Shown here: one piece after another, positions 34,408-41,506 of the stretch
Position numbering within the stretch: position 1 is the stretch's first letter
How the letters are laid out: each line of letters starts with the position of its first letter
Origin: a virus
Length of the DNA stretch: 41,506 nucleotides
Virus record (IMG/VR): IMGVR_UViG_3300008108_000122
Location: 1-41,506 of that record
Strand: one strand, 5' to 3'
Position numbers and translations under genes: made by a program
Notes under the pieces: generated by a model
The model's database searches: none
Seen by the model: only the letters and a program-made list of their open reading frames with translations
What the model was told of the DNA's origin: nothing

Positions 34408-37400
34408 TTATAGACCGCTAATCTCGCCAGTGTTCTTCAAACGCAACGGAATGTAAATGAATTCGATTGCTTTAACTGGTTCAATAGCAATGTCAATCCA
34501 TAGTTCGTTACGATCAATTCTACTTGGAGTGTTGTTACTTTCGTCACATACTACTAAGAAGTCATATAGAGCACGTTGTCCTACTAGTTCTAATAGTAAA
34601 CTTTCAACGGCACCCTTGATCTCATCTCGAGTTTGCTTGTCGTTTGGTTCAAAAATGTACGGCTTAGCTAGGATGCTTAGTTGTCTACGTAAGTAGATTA
34701 CTAAACGAGCAACATTAATACGATCTAATGCACTTGCAGCCTTAGCACGAGTCTTTTGACCATAGTTAACAAGACCTGTTCCTGTGATGAATGTAATAGG
34801 GTTAACTTTTACATCATACAATGTATCACGTTGACCTGTGTTTAGTGCAACACTGTTAAATTCGCCTTCAGCGTCAACATAACCAACTGCGGTTGCATTA
34901 GTAATGCCGCCTCGACGAACACCTGCTGGTGCAAACCATGGATAAGCAACTTGGTCATTTAAGATCATAGTGCGTAAAATCATGTGGCTTGGAGGAACAA
35001 CTACGTTATTACCGAAGTTGTCGCTAGTGAATCCCCATGGATAGAACATAGCCATATATTCGTCAAAGCTTACTGCTCCAACTTGACTGTCTTCTAGTGC
35101 CAAGTTAGCGTTGTTGCCCCAGTCTAATAAACTGGTTGCATCTGGTGTTAACTTTGGAGGAGTATCACCGATAACAAAAGCTGTTAATCCGCGATCAAAG
35201 TTCAAGCTGATCATTTCGCCAATAAGTTCAGGATATCCTGGAGTAGCAATCAAGTTAAAGATTCTGCTTTCGTCATCACGAATATCTTGGTTAGCATTGA
35301 CCAATGCCTGTAAAGCCTTGACTACAACTTTACGCTGTGCTTTTGGACCAAAACTTCCAGAACCATCATCTTGGTTAGAACTAACTGTGACCCAACGGTG
35401 CGGATAGTATAGTGCCATGCTTTCGCCTGGATCATTACCGAATCTTGGATTGTCTTTTGTTATGTCAATGTAATTTCTCTTAAATTCTTTGACATTAAAT
35501 CCGCTTCGACGTGTATTCCAAAGCAACATTCCCCTTGGATACAATGCTGGATCCGGACAATCTGGATCTACAAAGTCACTTGTTAGTAAATTTTCAATTA
35601 ATTCTGCATCTGAACCTGCGCTTGCACCTGTTGTGCCTCCGGTCCAACGTGCATCTGCAAATAAAACACCTTCGTCTGTGCTTTGGTCGCTCTTGTCAAC
35701 TAAAATCCATTTGACTAAAGGCTTGCTGTATCTATAGATAGTTGGGAAGTTTTCCATATCAGCAGTGCTGATCCATAGTTCTCCATCTTCTAAAGGTGTA
35801 ACACCATCACGCTGAACTGTAGGTGCAGTTCCTCGTACAAATGGTCCTAATGAATCTGTAGTAGAATACTGATTTCTGTAACCAACCCAATTGGATCCGT
35901 CGTGAACCATAATATCAACTTCGTCTACTACACTGCTATACCATAATGTTCCGTCTGCTGTTAATGTAGTAGGAGCATCTGCGCTAGTTGTGTAAACTAA
36001 AGCTTGCCATAGAGTTGCAACAAAATCATGAACACCGTCTTGGTCTTCTTCTAAGTTAAGCATAGTAGTTGTTGGACTATCTATGTTATAAGCAACAAAA
36101 CCTAGATCTCCAAGAGGACTATTAGTTCCGTTGTTAAAATGCATTTCTCCTCCAGTTTCGTGTGTTATCACAACTCGATTTTGAGAATCAACGCTTGCTT
36201 CAATGCTGATAAATCCTGCGTTATTAATTTCGTTAGCAAGTAATGTAGCGTCGTCAGCAGTTCCTGTAGCAGTAAATGTAATAGTCTTAGCAGCAGTTAA
36301 GGCTAACTGTCCTGCTTTGCTTTCAGAAATTGTAAAATCGTAATCATCTTGATCTACAAAAGTAGAAGCTTCAACTTTAGTTGTTCTAATAGTTGTTGGA
36401 GAAGCTGCTCTTTTTCTGTAGATAGTGAAATCTCCAACTTGATTAGTTGCTTCGGATGTATTGTATTTTACATACACTTGACCTACTGGTATCTTATTTC
36501 CGCCATTAGCTCTATCTAAATTATAGATAGCTTCTAGGTGATTTTTATACAATGGAACTGATAAGCTTTCAAAGCTCTTGCTTATAGAACTGTAACGTTT
36601 TACTCTCCAACGTGCTCCTGAATTAGGCTCAGTAGTTTTAATCCAAACACTGCCTGTTGGTGCTATACTAGCATCAGTTGGTGCTCTTTTCCATGCAGGA
36701 ACTTGTGTGTGAGGACCCATGAATAATTTTTTAGCGCCTGGACCTACACCAGTCCATCCAGATGTACCTACTTGTGTCCATCCAGTTGTAGCACGATACC
36801 AAACTGTCATTGGGTGCTGATGTGTCAATTCTGGATCATTTGATCCTGCTTCTCTAACGCATACTATAGAATAGCTTCCTACTTTTCCTATGCTAGACTT
36901 TGGACCGCCTGTATTAGCATCTACTTGTTCTGGATCGGTAATTACAACTGGTGTTTTAACGGTAAATGTTTGGCCGCCGCTAGTTGTTACTGCTGCATCA
37001 TTCCATTCAAAAATACCAAAGCTAGATGTTTGTGTATCTAGCCAGTGTGTTCCATTTTCTGGTTCATTTGCTGGTGCAGCACTTTTAGCTGTTAACATGT
37101 TTAGATCGATATCAGCACGAACAATAAATGCTCTGTTGCTAACGCCTAATGCACTGTAAGCAGCCTGTAAGCCGTATTCGTTTTGCTCTCCTACATGGAT
37201 AGGATTATTGTTGTTGTCTGTTTTAAATGCAGGGTCTCCGAAAGTATCTACTAGATCTTTCTGACTTGTAACTAGATAAACTTTTCCAGCATTAGATTTG
37301 AGGGTACCTGTTGCAATACCATCGCCTGCGCCGTTTAGTTTGTTTTCAGCAGTGGCTACTACAATCAAAGGGACTGTACCAGGTGCTGCTGGTGTATAGA

Positions 37401-37449
37401 ATGACTCGTCAACTACTTTGACTTCTACGCCTGGTGAACTTAATGCCAT
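34408..37449 (-). CDS. 18: Contractile tail sheath, T4 gp18-like, extended
   Basis: A 1013-residue sheath; T4 gp18 has 659. The N-terminus SSPGVEVKVVDESFYTPAAPGTVPLIVVATAENKLNG and the C-terminus (LVVCDESNNTPSRIDRNELWIDIAIEPVKAIEFIYIPLRL) are typical. The extra length sits in the middle (about 130-650) and consists of beta-rich inserted sections with repeated 'GSVWIKT', 'GTLWYSS' and 'GELWIST' blocks (WIKTTEPNSG, LWYSSVVDEVD, LWISTADM), likely exposed on the tail surface. It has a GGAGAAGCTAAT Shine-Dalgarno and a late box 35 nt upstream. Confidence 0.95.
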   Translation of the reverse strand: MALSSPGVEVKVVDESFYTPAAPGTVPLIVVATAENKLNGAGDGIATGTLKSNAGKVYLVTSQKDLVDTFGDPAFKTDNNNNPIHVGEQNEYGLQAAYSALGVSNRAFIVRADIDLNMLTAKSAAPANEPENGTHWLDTQTSSFGIFEWNDAAVTTSGGQTFTVKTPVVITDPEQVDANTGGPKSSIGKVGSYSIVCVREAGSNDPELTHQHPMTVWYRATTGWTQVGTSGWTGVGPGAKKLFMGPHTQVPAWKRAPTDASIAPTGSVWIKTTEPNSGARWRVKRYSSISKSFESLSVPLYKNHLEAIYNLDRANGGNKIPVGQVYVKYNTSEATNQVGDFTIYRKRAASPTTIRTTKVEASTFVDQDDYDFTISESKAGQLALTAAKTITFTATGTADDATLLANEINNAGFISIEASVDSQNRVVITHETGGEMHFNNGTNSPLGDLGFVAYNIDSPTTTMLNLEEDQDGVHDFVATLWQALVYTTSADAPTTLTADGTLWYSSVVDEVDIMVHDGSNWVGYRNQYSTTDSLGPFVRGTAPTVQRDGVTPLEDGELWISTADMENFPTIYRYSKPLVKWILVDKSDQSTDEGVLFADARWTGGTTGASAGSDAELIENLLTSDFVDPDCPDPALYPRGMLLWNTRRSGFNVKEFKRNYIDITKDNPRFGNDPGESMALYYPHRWVTVSSNQDDGSGSFGPKAQRKVVVKALQALVNANQDIRDDESRIFNLIATPGYPELIGEMISLNFDRGLTAFVIGDTPPKLTPDATSLLDWGNNANLALEDSQVGAVSFDEYMAMFYPWGFTSDNFGNNVVVPPSHMILRTMILNDQVAYPWFAPAGVRRGGITNATAVGYVDAEGEFNSVALNTGQRDTLYDVKVNPITFITGTGLVNYGQKTRAKAASALDRINVARLVIYLRRQLSILAKPYIFEPNDKQTRDEIKGAVESLLLELVGQRALYDFLVVCDESNNTPSRIDRNELWIDIAIEPVKAIEFIYIPLRLKNTGEISGL

Positions 37450-37484
37450 ATTAGCTTCTCCTAAGGAAATTTGTTCTTCAGTAT

Positions 37485-37492
37485 TATTTAGC
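37485..37492 (-). promoter_or_regulatory. Late promoter GCTAAATA for gp18
   Basis: GCTAAATA on the minus strand, 35 nt upstream of the sheath ATG. The gap holds TAGGAGAAG, so this late transcript has an ordinary leader, unlike most in the window. Confidence 0.65.
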
Positions 37493-37548
37493 GTGTTTTG
37501 GTAAAAAGGTAGCGTTATAACCCATGAAAAAGGGGAGGTAAAGGGGAG

Positions 37549-37557
37549 TTATAAATA
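37549..37557 (+). promoter_or_regulatory. Late promoter TTATAAATA
   Basis: TTATAAATA on the plus strand, 5 nt (GTTAT) before the ATG at 37563. Confidence 0.75.
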
Positions 37558-37562
37558 GTTAT

Positions 37563-37901
37563 ATGCCCAGACCATTATGTATTTGCGGATTTAGGCCCGC
37601 AGCTATCAATTATAAAAAGAATGGAAAAACATATTATCGCAAGAAATGCGAAACGTGTCTTGCTGGCGGAGTTGGTAAAGGATTACCTAAATGGTATCAA
37701 GACGGGTACCGAATAAAACTACAGTGCGATCAATGCGGGTTTAAATCAAAGCACAAAGAACAGTTTAATGTGTTTCATATGGATGGAAATATGAATAATA
37801 CTAAAAGCATAAACTTAAAATCTGTATGTGCCAATTGTCAGCGTATACTTGCTAAAGAAGGATTTAAATGGCAACGTGGCGGACTTCAACCAGATCTTTA
37901 A
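37563..37901 (+). CDS. HNH endonuclease, 112 aa
   Basis: A compact zinc-HNH protein: CxC near residue 6, C29-x2-C32, C55-x2-C58 and C89-x2-C92. The HNH core FHMDGNMNNTKSINLKSVCANC has H72 and Asn77-Asn79. The number of Cys pairs suggests two zinc sites. It may be a Holliday-junction or homing-type nuclease; T4 endonuclease VII (gp49) is longer (157) and not closely similar. It is a plus-strand island within minus-strand structural genes with its own late promoter, and its 3' end overlaps gp1 tail-to-tail by 38 bases. Confidence 0.8.
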   Translation: MPRPLCICGFRPAAINYKKNGKTYYRKKCETCLAGGVGKGLPKWYQDGYRIKLQCDQCGFKSKHKEQFNVFHMDGNMNNTKSINLKSVCANCQRILAKEGFKWQRGGLQPDL

Positions 37902-38514
37902 TTTGATTAAACAGATCATCAATGGTAGTGTCATTATAAATTGTGTGATCAATAGCACCGCCAACCCATGCCGTTTCACTGGCATGAATCTTGAGTTTTT
38001 CTAAGTAACTTTTACTTATACTCCATGTAGTATTACCGTTAGGTCCTGCATTTGCACTAACTGCGGCATTATACCATTCAGGGTCAGCACCTCGTTTAAT
38101 ACGCACTACAATACCGCCTGCATTGTGAATAGCTTTAATTTCGTTAGGAAAACGTACATCACTAATAACAATGTTATCAGTAGTTTTACGCATTTTATTT
38201 TCTAATGAAGCAATCCAGATATCGTCATGAAATCCGTTGCGGCAAACTTCTGTGCCCCATAACTGTAGCATTAGTCTAGGAGTTAAATTAGGCATGTTTA
38301 GTCGTTCTGCCCACCAGGTGTCTACTTGTTCACGCCATTCTCTAGCTTCTTTTGTACGACCTTCTAATAAAACTCGATCCCATCCAAAAACACAGGCTAC
38401 TGCATCTTTTAGTGTATTAGCAAATGAGTCTCGTCGATAGCCATGAAAATTTACCAAGTAATCTGCGGCAGTGTCTTTGCCTGAGCCAATAAAACCAACA
38501 AACCCAATAATCAT
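37864..38514 (-). CDS. 1: Deoxynucleoside monophosphate kinase, T4 gp1-like
   Basis: A 216-residue kinase (T4 gp1: 241). The P-loop GFIGSGKD is at 7-14. RDSFANTLKDAV is the nucleobase-binding region, and the LID region includes WDRVLLEGRTKEAREWREQVD. VISDVRFPNEIKAIHNAGGIVVRI is the strand-helix unit common to this family. It phosphorylates dNMPs for phage DNA synthesis. It abuts the zinc-knuckle gene at 38516 and overlaps the HNH gene on the other strand. Confidence 0.93.
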   Translation of the reverse strand: MIIGFVGFIGSGKDTAADYLVNFHGYRRDSFANTLKDAVACVFGWDRVLLEGRTKEAREWREQVDTWWAERLNMPNLTPRLMLQLWGTEVCRNGFHDDIWIASLENKMRKTTDNIVISDVRFPNEIKAIHNAGGIVVRIKRGADPEWYNAAVSANAGPNGNTTWSISKSYLEKLKIHASETAWVGGAIDHTIYNDTTIDDLFNQIKDLVEVRHVAI

Positions 38515-38515
38515 A

Positions 38516-38722
38516 TTAATCCTTGTCTCTAAAAGTATAGTCTTTAGTATATCCTGCAGATTTTTCAGTGCCCCATAATCCTTTAGGGCATCGGGTCTGT
38601 GCTATTGTTACCTTAGCTGGCATTAGACACTTACATATATTACAGGTTTTTAACGCTGTAAGATGTTCGCATGTTTTGCAAAATGCGTATCTTTCTTTGG
38701 CTTTGTCTAGTTTAACCCACAT
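38516..38722 (-). CDS. Small zinc-ribbon protein, 68 aa
   Basis: AFCKTCEHLTALKTCNICKCLMPAKV has the C-x2-C-x8-C-x2-C arrangement of a zinc ribbon (about residues 15-32). A basic end (RCPKGLWG) follows. Small proteins with the C-x2-C...C-x2-C-x-C-x-M pattern are common in T4-like phages near gp1 and probably bind nucleic acid or polymerase. The start at 38722 gives MWVKLDKAKERY. It is followed by one base before gp1. Confidence 0.65.
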   Translation of the reverse strand: MWVKLDKAKERYAFCKTCEHLTALKTCNICKCLMPAKVTIAQTRCPKGLWGTEKSAGYTKDYTFRDKD

Positions 38723-38769
38723 AATAGAATCTACATTAGTATTTTATACTAAAAAGATGCAAGGTCAAG

Positions 38770-39468
38770 TTATTTTATACTCAATCGGCGATCTTGTGCT
38801 TGAGTTTGAGCTTTTTGAAGTTTATCTAAATATCCCTGATTACGTAAAATTTTAAAAGCTAAGTTTTCAGTTGAAAATTCACCGTTGGAGTCTAAACCTG
38901 CTTGGCGCATTTTATAAATTTTGTCTTTGACAGTTGCTAAGTCATCTGGATCTCCACCTAGACTTTTGTCTATAAGTTGAGCTATGGCACTGGCCTTGGC
39001 AGTAATTGCTCCGTCATTTATTTTAGGAGGATTAAATGTTGGTTTACTAATCCACTGGTTGTTCAATATACTAAAAATGCCTTGGCTTACAGGAGGGCTT
39101 GCACTGTCCTCAACATACATTTCAACTTCATGTCCGTTGATTGTTATGTCGTGTTGATCATTCCATATGCGCTTTTTAGCTTTGTAAAATGCTTCTGCAA
39201 TATCATCACATTCTAATGCAGCATAATCTGTAACAATGTGTAGATCAAAGTCACTGAATTTTGTCCAGTTGTAATTAGACATAGATCCAGTTAGCACAAC
39301 ATCTTCAACTTTAAAGTTAGGAATTTCTAAATACTTAACAAATATTTTAGCAATAGTTAAAAGTCGTAATCTTACTTGTCTGTGCAAACTATCTCCGTCC
39401 CATGCAGCAGGATTTAATTGTTTGTGATAGCCAATGTTTGCTTTTGTTGATAAGTCTTCAAATCTCAT
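38770..39468 (-). CDS. Nucleotidyltransferase-fold protein, 232 aa
   Basis: The block VVLTGSMSNYNWTKFSDFDLHIVTD gives the hGS...SDhDhH signature of the Pol-beta-type nucleotidyltransferase superfamily (two Asp in SDFDLH). A third carboxylate may be in GHEVEMYVED. The C-terminal half is helical. Members transfer NMPs to proteins, RNA or small molecules; the substrate here is unknown. It overlaps the prohead-targeting-like gene at 39465 by 4 bases and lies among neck genes, suggesting a virion-associated or injected enzyme. Confidence 0.75.
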   Translation of the reverse strand: MRFEDLSTKANIGYHKQLNPAAWDGDSLHRQVRLRLLTIAKIFVKYLEIPNFKVEDVVLTGSMSNYNWTKFSDFDLHIVTDYAALECDDIAEAFYKAKKRIWNDQHDITINGHEVEMYVEDSASPPVSQGIFSILNNQWISKPTFNPPKINDGAITAKASAIAQLIDKSLGGDPDDLATVKDKIYKMRQAGLDSNGEFSTENLAFKILRNQGYLDKLQKAQTQAQDRRLSIK

Positions 39469-39842
39469 ACACCGTATTTGTTTCGTTTTTGTTTAGAGAC
39501 TGGACTAGTTTTATATGTAGAATCTAGTTCTTTACTTTCTAAATCGCCATGGTTTAAATCTGTGTAGCTTGCACCAGCAGCTTTGTAGGCCATCTTAAGA
39601 ATGTCTGCTTCTTCTTTGGTGTAAGGAAATGCTGCTTTCTTTTTTCCGATCCAACTTTTTGGATCGATATCAGGCATTGTTTTTCCATCAGTTGATGCTG
39701 CGGCCATGCCTACACGAAACTGAACATAATCGCTATTGGCTTTTTCAGCATCTCCAAACGTGTGTATACCTTTAGAAGATTGCGATTGACGTTTAGTTAA
39801 TTTTGCTTCTTTAGCTTCTGCAATAATTTCGTAAATTTTCAT
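39465..39842 (-). CDS. Probable internal head protein with capsid-targeting-like N-terminus, 125 aa
   Basis: The ATG at 39842 was chosen because the late box GTTAAATA is 4 nt upstream. MKIYEIIAEAKEAK closely matches the T4 capsid-targeting peptide MKTYQEFIAEA, whose Glu-Ala bond is cut by gp21 in internal proteins such as IPIII. The rest is charged and Lys-rich (YKTSPVSKQKRNKYGV at the end), as in T4 internal proteins injected with DNA. The family is unknown to me. Coupled to the nucleotidyltransferase-fold gene, it may be packaged with it. Confidence 0.55.
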   Translation of the reverse strand: MKIYEIIAEAKEAKLTKRQSQSSKGIHTFGDAEKANSDYVQFRVGMAAASTDGKTMPDIDPKSWIGKKKAAFPYTKEEADILKMAYKAAGASYTDLNHGDLESKELDSTYKTSPVSKQKRNKYGV

Positions 39843-39846
39843 AGCG

Positions 39847-39854
39847 TATTTAAC
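39847..39854 (-). promoter_or_regulatory. Late promoter GTTAAATA
   Basis: GTTAAATA on the minus strand with CGCT (4 nt) before the ATG at 39842. It overlaps the end of the 39850 gene. Confidence 0.65.
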
Positions 39855-40614
39855 CAATAATAAATGTCATCGGCGATCCACCTGGCACTAGATTTTCTAT
39901 TTCTTTTTCTAAACGTTCTATTTCTGCGGTAGCTTCTGTTTTTAATGCTGATCCATTTAAGCTGCTGCCTCCTTGCGGGCCAGCAATCTGTGCAAACTTT
40001 TCACGAGCTTGTGCTAACATTATTTTACAACTTGCCAGTGTATAATCTTTAATCCACTGTCCTGCATAAAGGTCGTTTATTAAAATATAATCAGGCTTAT
40101 AATTATAGCAACGAAGCATAATAGATTCGCCTTCAGTAAACGGTCTTTGTAATATTCTTAATATATGGCTATGCTGTATCCATTGGAATTCAATATAACT
40201 ACCAAACATACGTCCTACCATTTCTTGATAACCTGCAAACAATTCGTAAGTTGCAAGGCCTCCTAACATTGTGCTGTTAAGTAGATAAGTATTTGTGTAA
40301 GCTAAATTAAACGGTTCAAACTGAGTTCCGGTGCCGCCGCCGCTTCTAGATCCTAATGTCCTACGAAATACACTTCTAACATCAATAATTTCGTCAGGCA
40401 GTTTGTAATCATTAGTGTCTTTTTTTAGTTCTAAAAACATGTAGCTTTCTTCCACTGCATGGCTGCTACGCTGTCTAAACTTGTTTAAAGAACGTTGTAA
40501 TCCAGTTTCATAATGAATAGGATCTAACTCAACATCGATCATGCCATCGCCTAACATGGCTCTGACATAATCAAATACTTTTTGACGTTCTAATTGTGGG
40601 TTGATATCTAACAT
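39850..40614 (-). CDS. Neck protein, probably T4 gp13-like
   Basis: A 254-residue protein that starts MLDINPQLERQKVFDYVRAMLG, and has LQRSLNKFRQRSSHAVEESYMFLELKKDTNDYKLPDEIIDVRSVFRRT. RCYNYKPDYILINDLYAGQWIKDYTLASCKIMLAQAREKF follows. The sequence fits T4-like neck proteins gp13 (309) or gp14 (256), which join head and tail. I favour gp13 from the 'YxLPdEvidVrsv' strand pattern. TATAAATA is 7 nt before the ATG, with no Shine-Dalgarno. Confidence 0.65.
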   Translation of the reverse strand: MLDINPQLERQKVFDYVRAMLGDGMIDVELDPIHYETGLQRSLNKFRQRSSHAVEESYMFLELKKDTNDYKLPDEIIDVRSVFRRTLGSRSGGGTGTQFEPFNLAYTNTYLLNSTMLGGLATYELFAGYQEMVGRMFGSYIEFQWIQHSHILRILQRPFTEGESIMLRCYNYKPDYILINDLYAGQWIKDYTLASCKIMLAQAREKFAQIAGPQGGSSLNGSALKTEATAEIERLEKEIENLVPGGSPMTFIIG

Positions 40615-40621
40615 AATAGTA

Positions 40622-40629
40622 TATTTATA
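40622..40629 (-). promoter_or_regulatory. Late promoter TATAAATA for the neck gene
   Basis: A perfect TATAAATA on the minus strand with TACTATT (7 nt) before the ATG at 40614. It overlaps the stop of the desaturase gene. Confidence 0.8.
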
Positions 40630-41332
40630 CAGGTTTAATCTTAGCTAATCCTAACAAGCTTAATAAGTTAATATACATCCAGCCTATGTCAAATTCCCAC
40701 GGCTTGCGACTAAACTTAGGGCTTGCCGGGTCTAAATGATGGTTATTATGAAGTTCTTCGCCACCGATAACAATACCAAGAGGACTAATGTTTCTACTGT
40801 GATCTTTTGTAGTTCCATTGCGATAACCTATCCAATGAGCAACACCGTTAATAACACCAGCTGCCCAGAACGGAATCCATATCATTTGTACACCCCATAC
40901 TAATAAGCCCCAAGGTCCAAAGAACAATAGATCTATGATCAGCATTAGAAGAATACCGAGGCGACTATGTGGTGTATACAAATTCTTTTCAACCCAATCA
41001 TCTGGTGTTCCTACACCGTATTGTTGGATCATTTCTTTGTCTTTACTGGCAGAGTGATATAATCCAGCACCTTTAAACAATACATGCCAAATACCGTATA
41101 CATGTGGAGTATGAGGATCTCCGTTAATATCGCTAAATCTATGGTGTTTGCGATGTATAGCAACCCACTGCTTTGTTACCATGCCTGTGGTAAGCCACAA
41201 CCACATACGTATAAAATGGCTAATTACAGGATGAAACTCTACTCCTCTATGTGCTTGACAACGATGTAGATACAAGGTAACTGACACTATTGTCAAGTGT
41301 GTCATTAGTAGAGTGGCTAGTATAATTTCCAT
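40625..41332 (-). CDS. Acyl-CoA/acyl-lipid desaturase (delta-9 type), 235 aa
   Basis: Start ATG at 41332 overlaps the upstream stop (TAATG). Three histidine boxes are intact: HRCQAH (23-28), HRKHH (60-64) and HNNHH (195-199), with an extra His at 166 (NGVAHWIG). Hydrophobic segments at about 1-21, 40-52 and 125-160 anchor it in the inner membrane. Such di-iron enzymes insert a double bond into fatty acyl chains using O2. Bacterial relatives are about 280-320 residues, so it is compact but complete in its core. As a phage gene, it may change host membrane fluidity or virus production in the cold or at low nutrient. Confidence 0.92.
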   Translation of the reverse strand: MEIILATLLMTHLTIVSVTLYLHRCQAHRGVEFHPVISHFIRMWLWLTTGMVTKQWVAIHRKHHRFSDINGDPHTPHVYGIWHVLFKGAGLYHSASKDKEMIQQYGVGTPDDWVEKNLYTPHSRLGILLMLIIDLLFFGPWGLLVWGVQMIWIPFWAAGVINGVAHWIGYRNGTTKDHSRNISPLGIVIGGEELHNNHHLDPASPKFSRKPWEFDIGWMYINLLSLLGLAKIKPV

Positions 41333-41506
41333 TACCAAGTGTCTCCACTCCAGGCTATACGCTTCCAAATATTTCCACCGGACACATAATCAGTGCTGGT
41401 AAACGTTAATGGTAATACTGCGTTATAAGCCATGCCACCCGTGCCCACATAGGTATAGTTTTCGTCGCTGGACACAGTGACCACTGTGCTGGTTGCTCCA
41501 CCGTCA
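41332..41506 (-). CDS. C-terminal end of a probable tail fibre/structural protein (truncated)
   Basis: The open frame runs from the right edge to a TAA at 41332-41334, giving 58 residues. The sequence is Thr/Ser/Gly-rich with DENYTYVGTGGMAYN, then LPLTFTSTDYVSGGNIWKRIAWSGDTW, a tail-fibre or structural-protein style beta-strand end. It overlaps the desaturase start by one base, so the two are co-translated. The N-terminal part lies outside the window. Confidence 0.6.
   Translation of the reverse strand, partial: DGGATSTVVTVSSDENYTYVGTGGMAYNAVLPLTFTSTDYVSGGNIWKRIAWSGDTW

Noticed and set aside
37563-37901. Naming the HNH gene as endonuclease VII (gp49)
   Set aside because: Zinc pairs are similar, but the length (112 versus 157) and the HNH core differ; a general HNH call is safer.
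1-41506. Integrase, attachment site, transposase or insertion sequence
   Set aside because: No recombinase motif or terminal inverted repeats with target duplications were seen; the window looks like a lytic phage.

Overview
The window is a segment of a T4-like (contractile-tail) phage genome. The evidence is a set of T4 core genes: gp41 helicase, gp61 primase, UvsW, UvsX, gp32, probable UvsY, gp16/gp17 terminase, gp4, gp18 sheath, gp19 tube and gp1 kinase. There are also TAAATA-type late promoters. Accessory genes (carbamoyltransferase, acyl desaturase, cytidylyltransferase-cupin) resemble those of aquatic T4-like phages. No photosynthesis gene is present. The host is probably a bacterium using ordinary sigma-70 promoters, since early promoters are near-consensus TTGACA-17-TATAAT; its species cannot be told from the sequence.

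Layout. (1) 1-9308, plus strand: an early region of about 30 small genes in short units. There are 17 near-identical sigma-70 promoters, many with the -35 box inside a small hairpin that lies at the end of the preceding gene, and many genes share the Shine-Dalgarno string GGAGCGAA. Three tRNA genes (Leu-UAA, Arg-UCU, CAU) lie at 5420-5708. The region ends with an AAA+ ATPase. (2) 9309-9789: no gene, but five tandem hairpins, a G-rich quadruplex-capable block and a 57-bp imperfect duplication. (3) 9790-11890: a small minus-strand gene, then two plus-strand SGNH-hydrolase-like genes with late promoters. (4) 11871-26192, minus strand: replication and recombination genes (gp41, gp61, a miniature DnaE-like protein, UvsW, UvsY, UvsX, gp32), with accessory genes interspersed. 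(5) 26336-41506, minus strand: packaging, head, tail and neck genes, with gp1, an HNH nuclease on the plus strand, a nucleotidyltransferase-fold protein and a fatty-acid desaturase.

Most interesting observation: downstream of the AAA+ gene, two hairpins with unrelated stems (9386-9424 and 9451-9486) display the same 13-nt loop, CGATTCGCTCCCG. This loop contains TTCGCTCC, the exact reverse complement of GGAGCGAA, which is the Shine-Dalgarno region of six early genes in this window (1774, 6240, 6659, 7853, 8095, 8451). This looks like a phage-encoded antisense RNA that could silence early mRNAs by loop pairing to ribosome binding sites. Many late genes have a TAAATA box only 4-7 nt before the ATG, so their mRNAs should be leaderless or nearly so and would escape such a regulator. 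This is an inference from sequence and has not been shown by experiment.

Another gene (5039) has its late promoter in the loop of an 11-bp inverted repeat whose 3' arm begins at the start codon. That arrangement would block translation from early read-through RNA but not from the late transcript.
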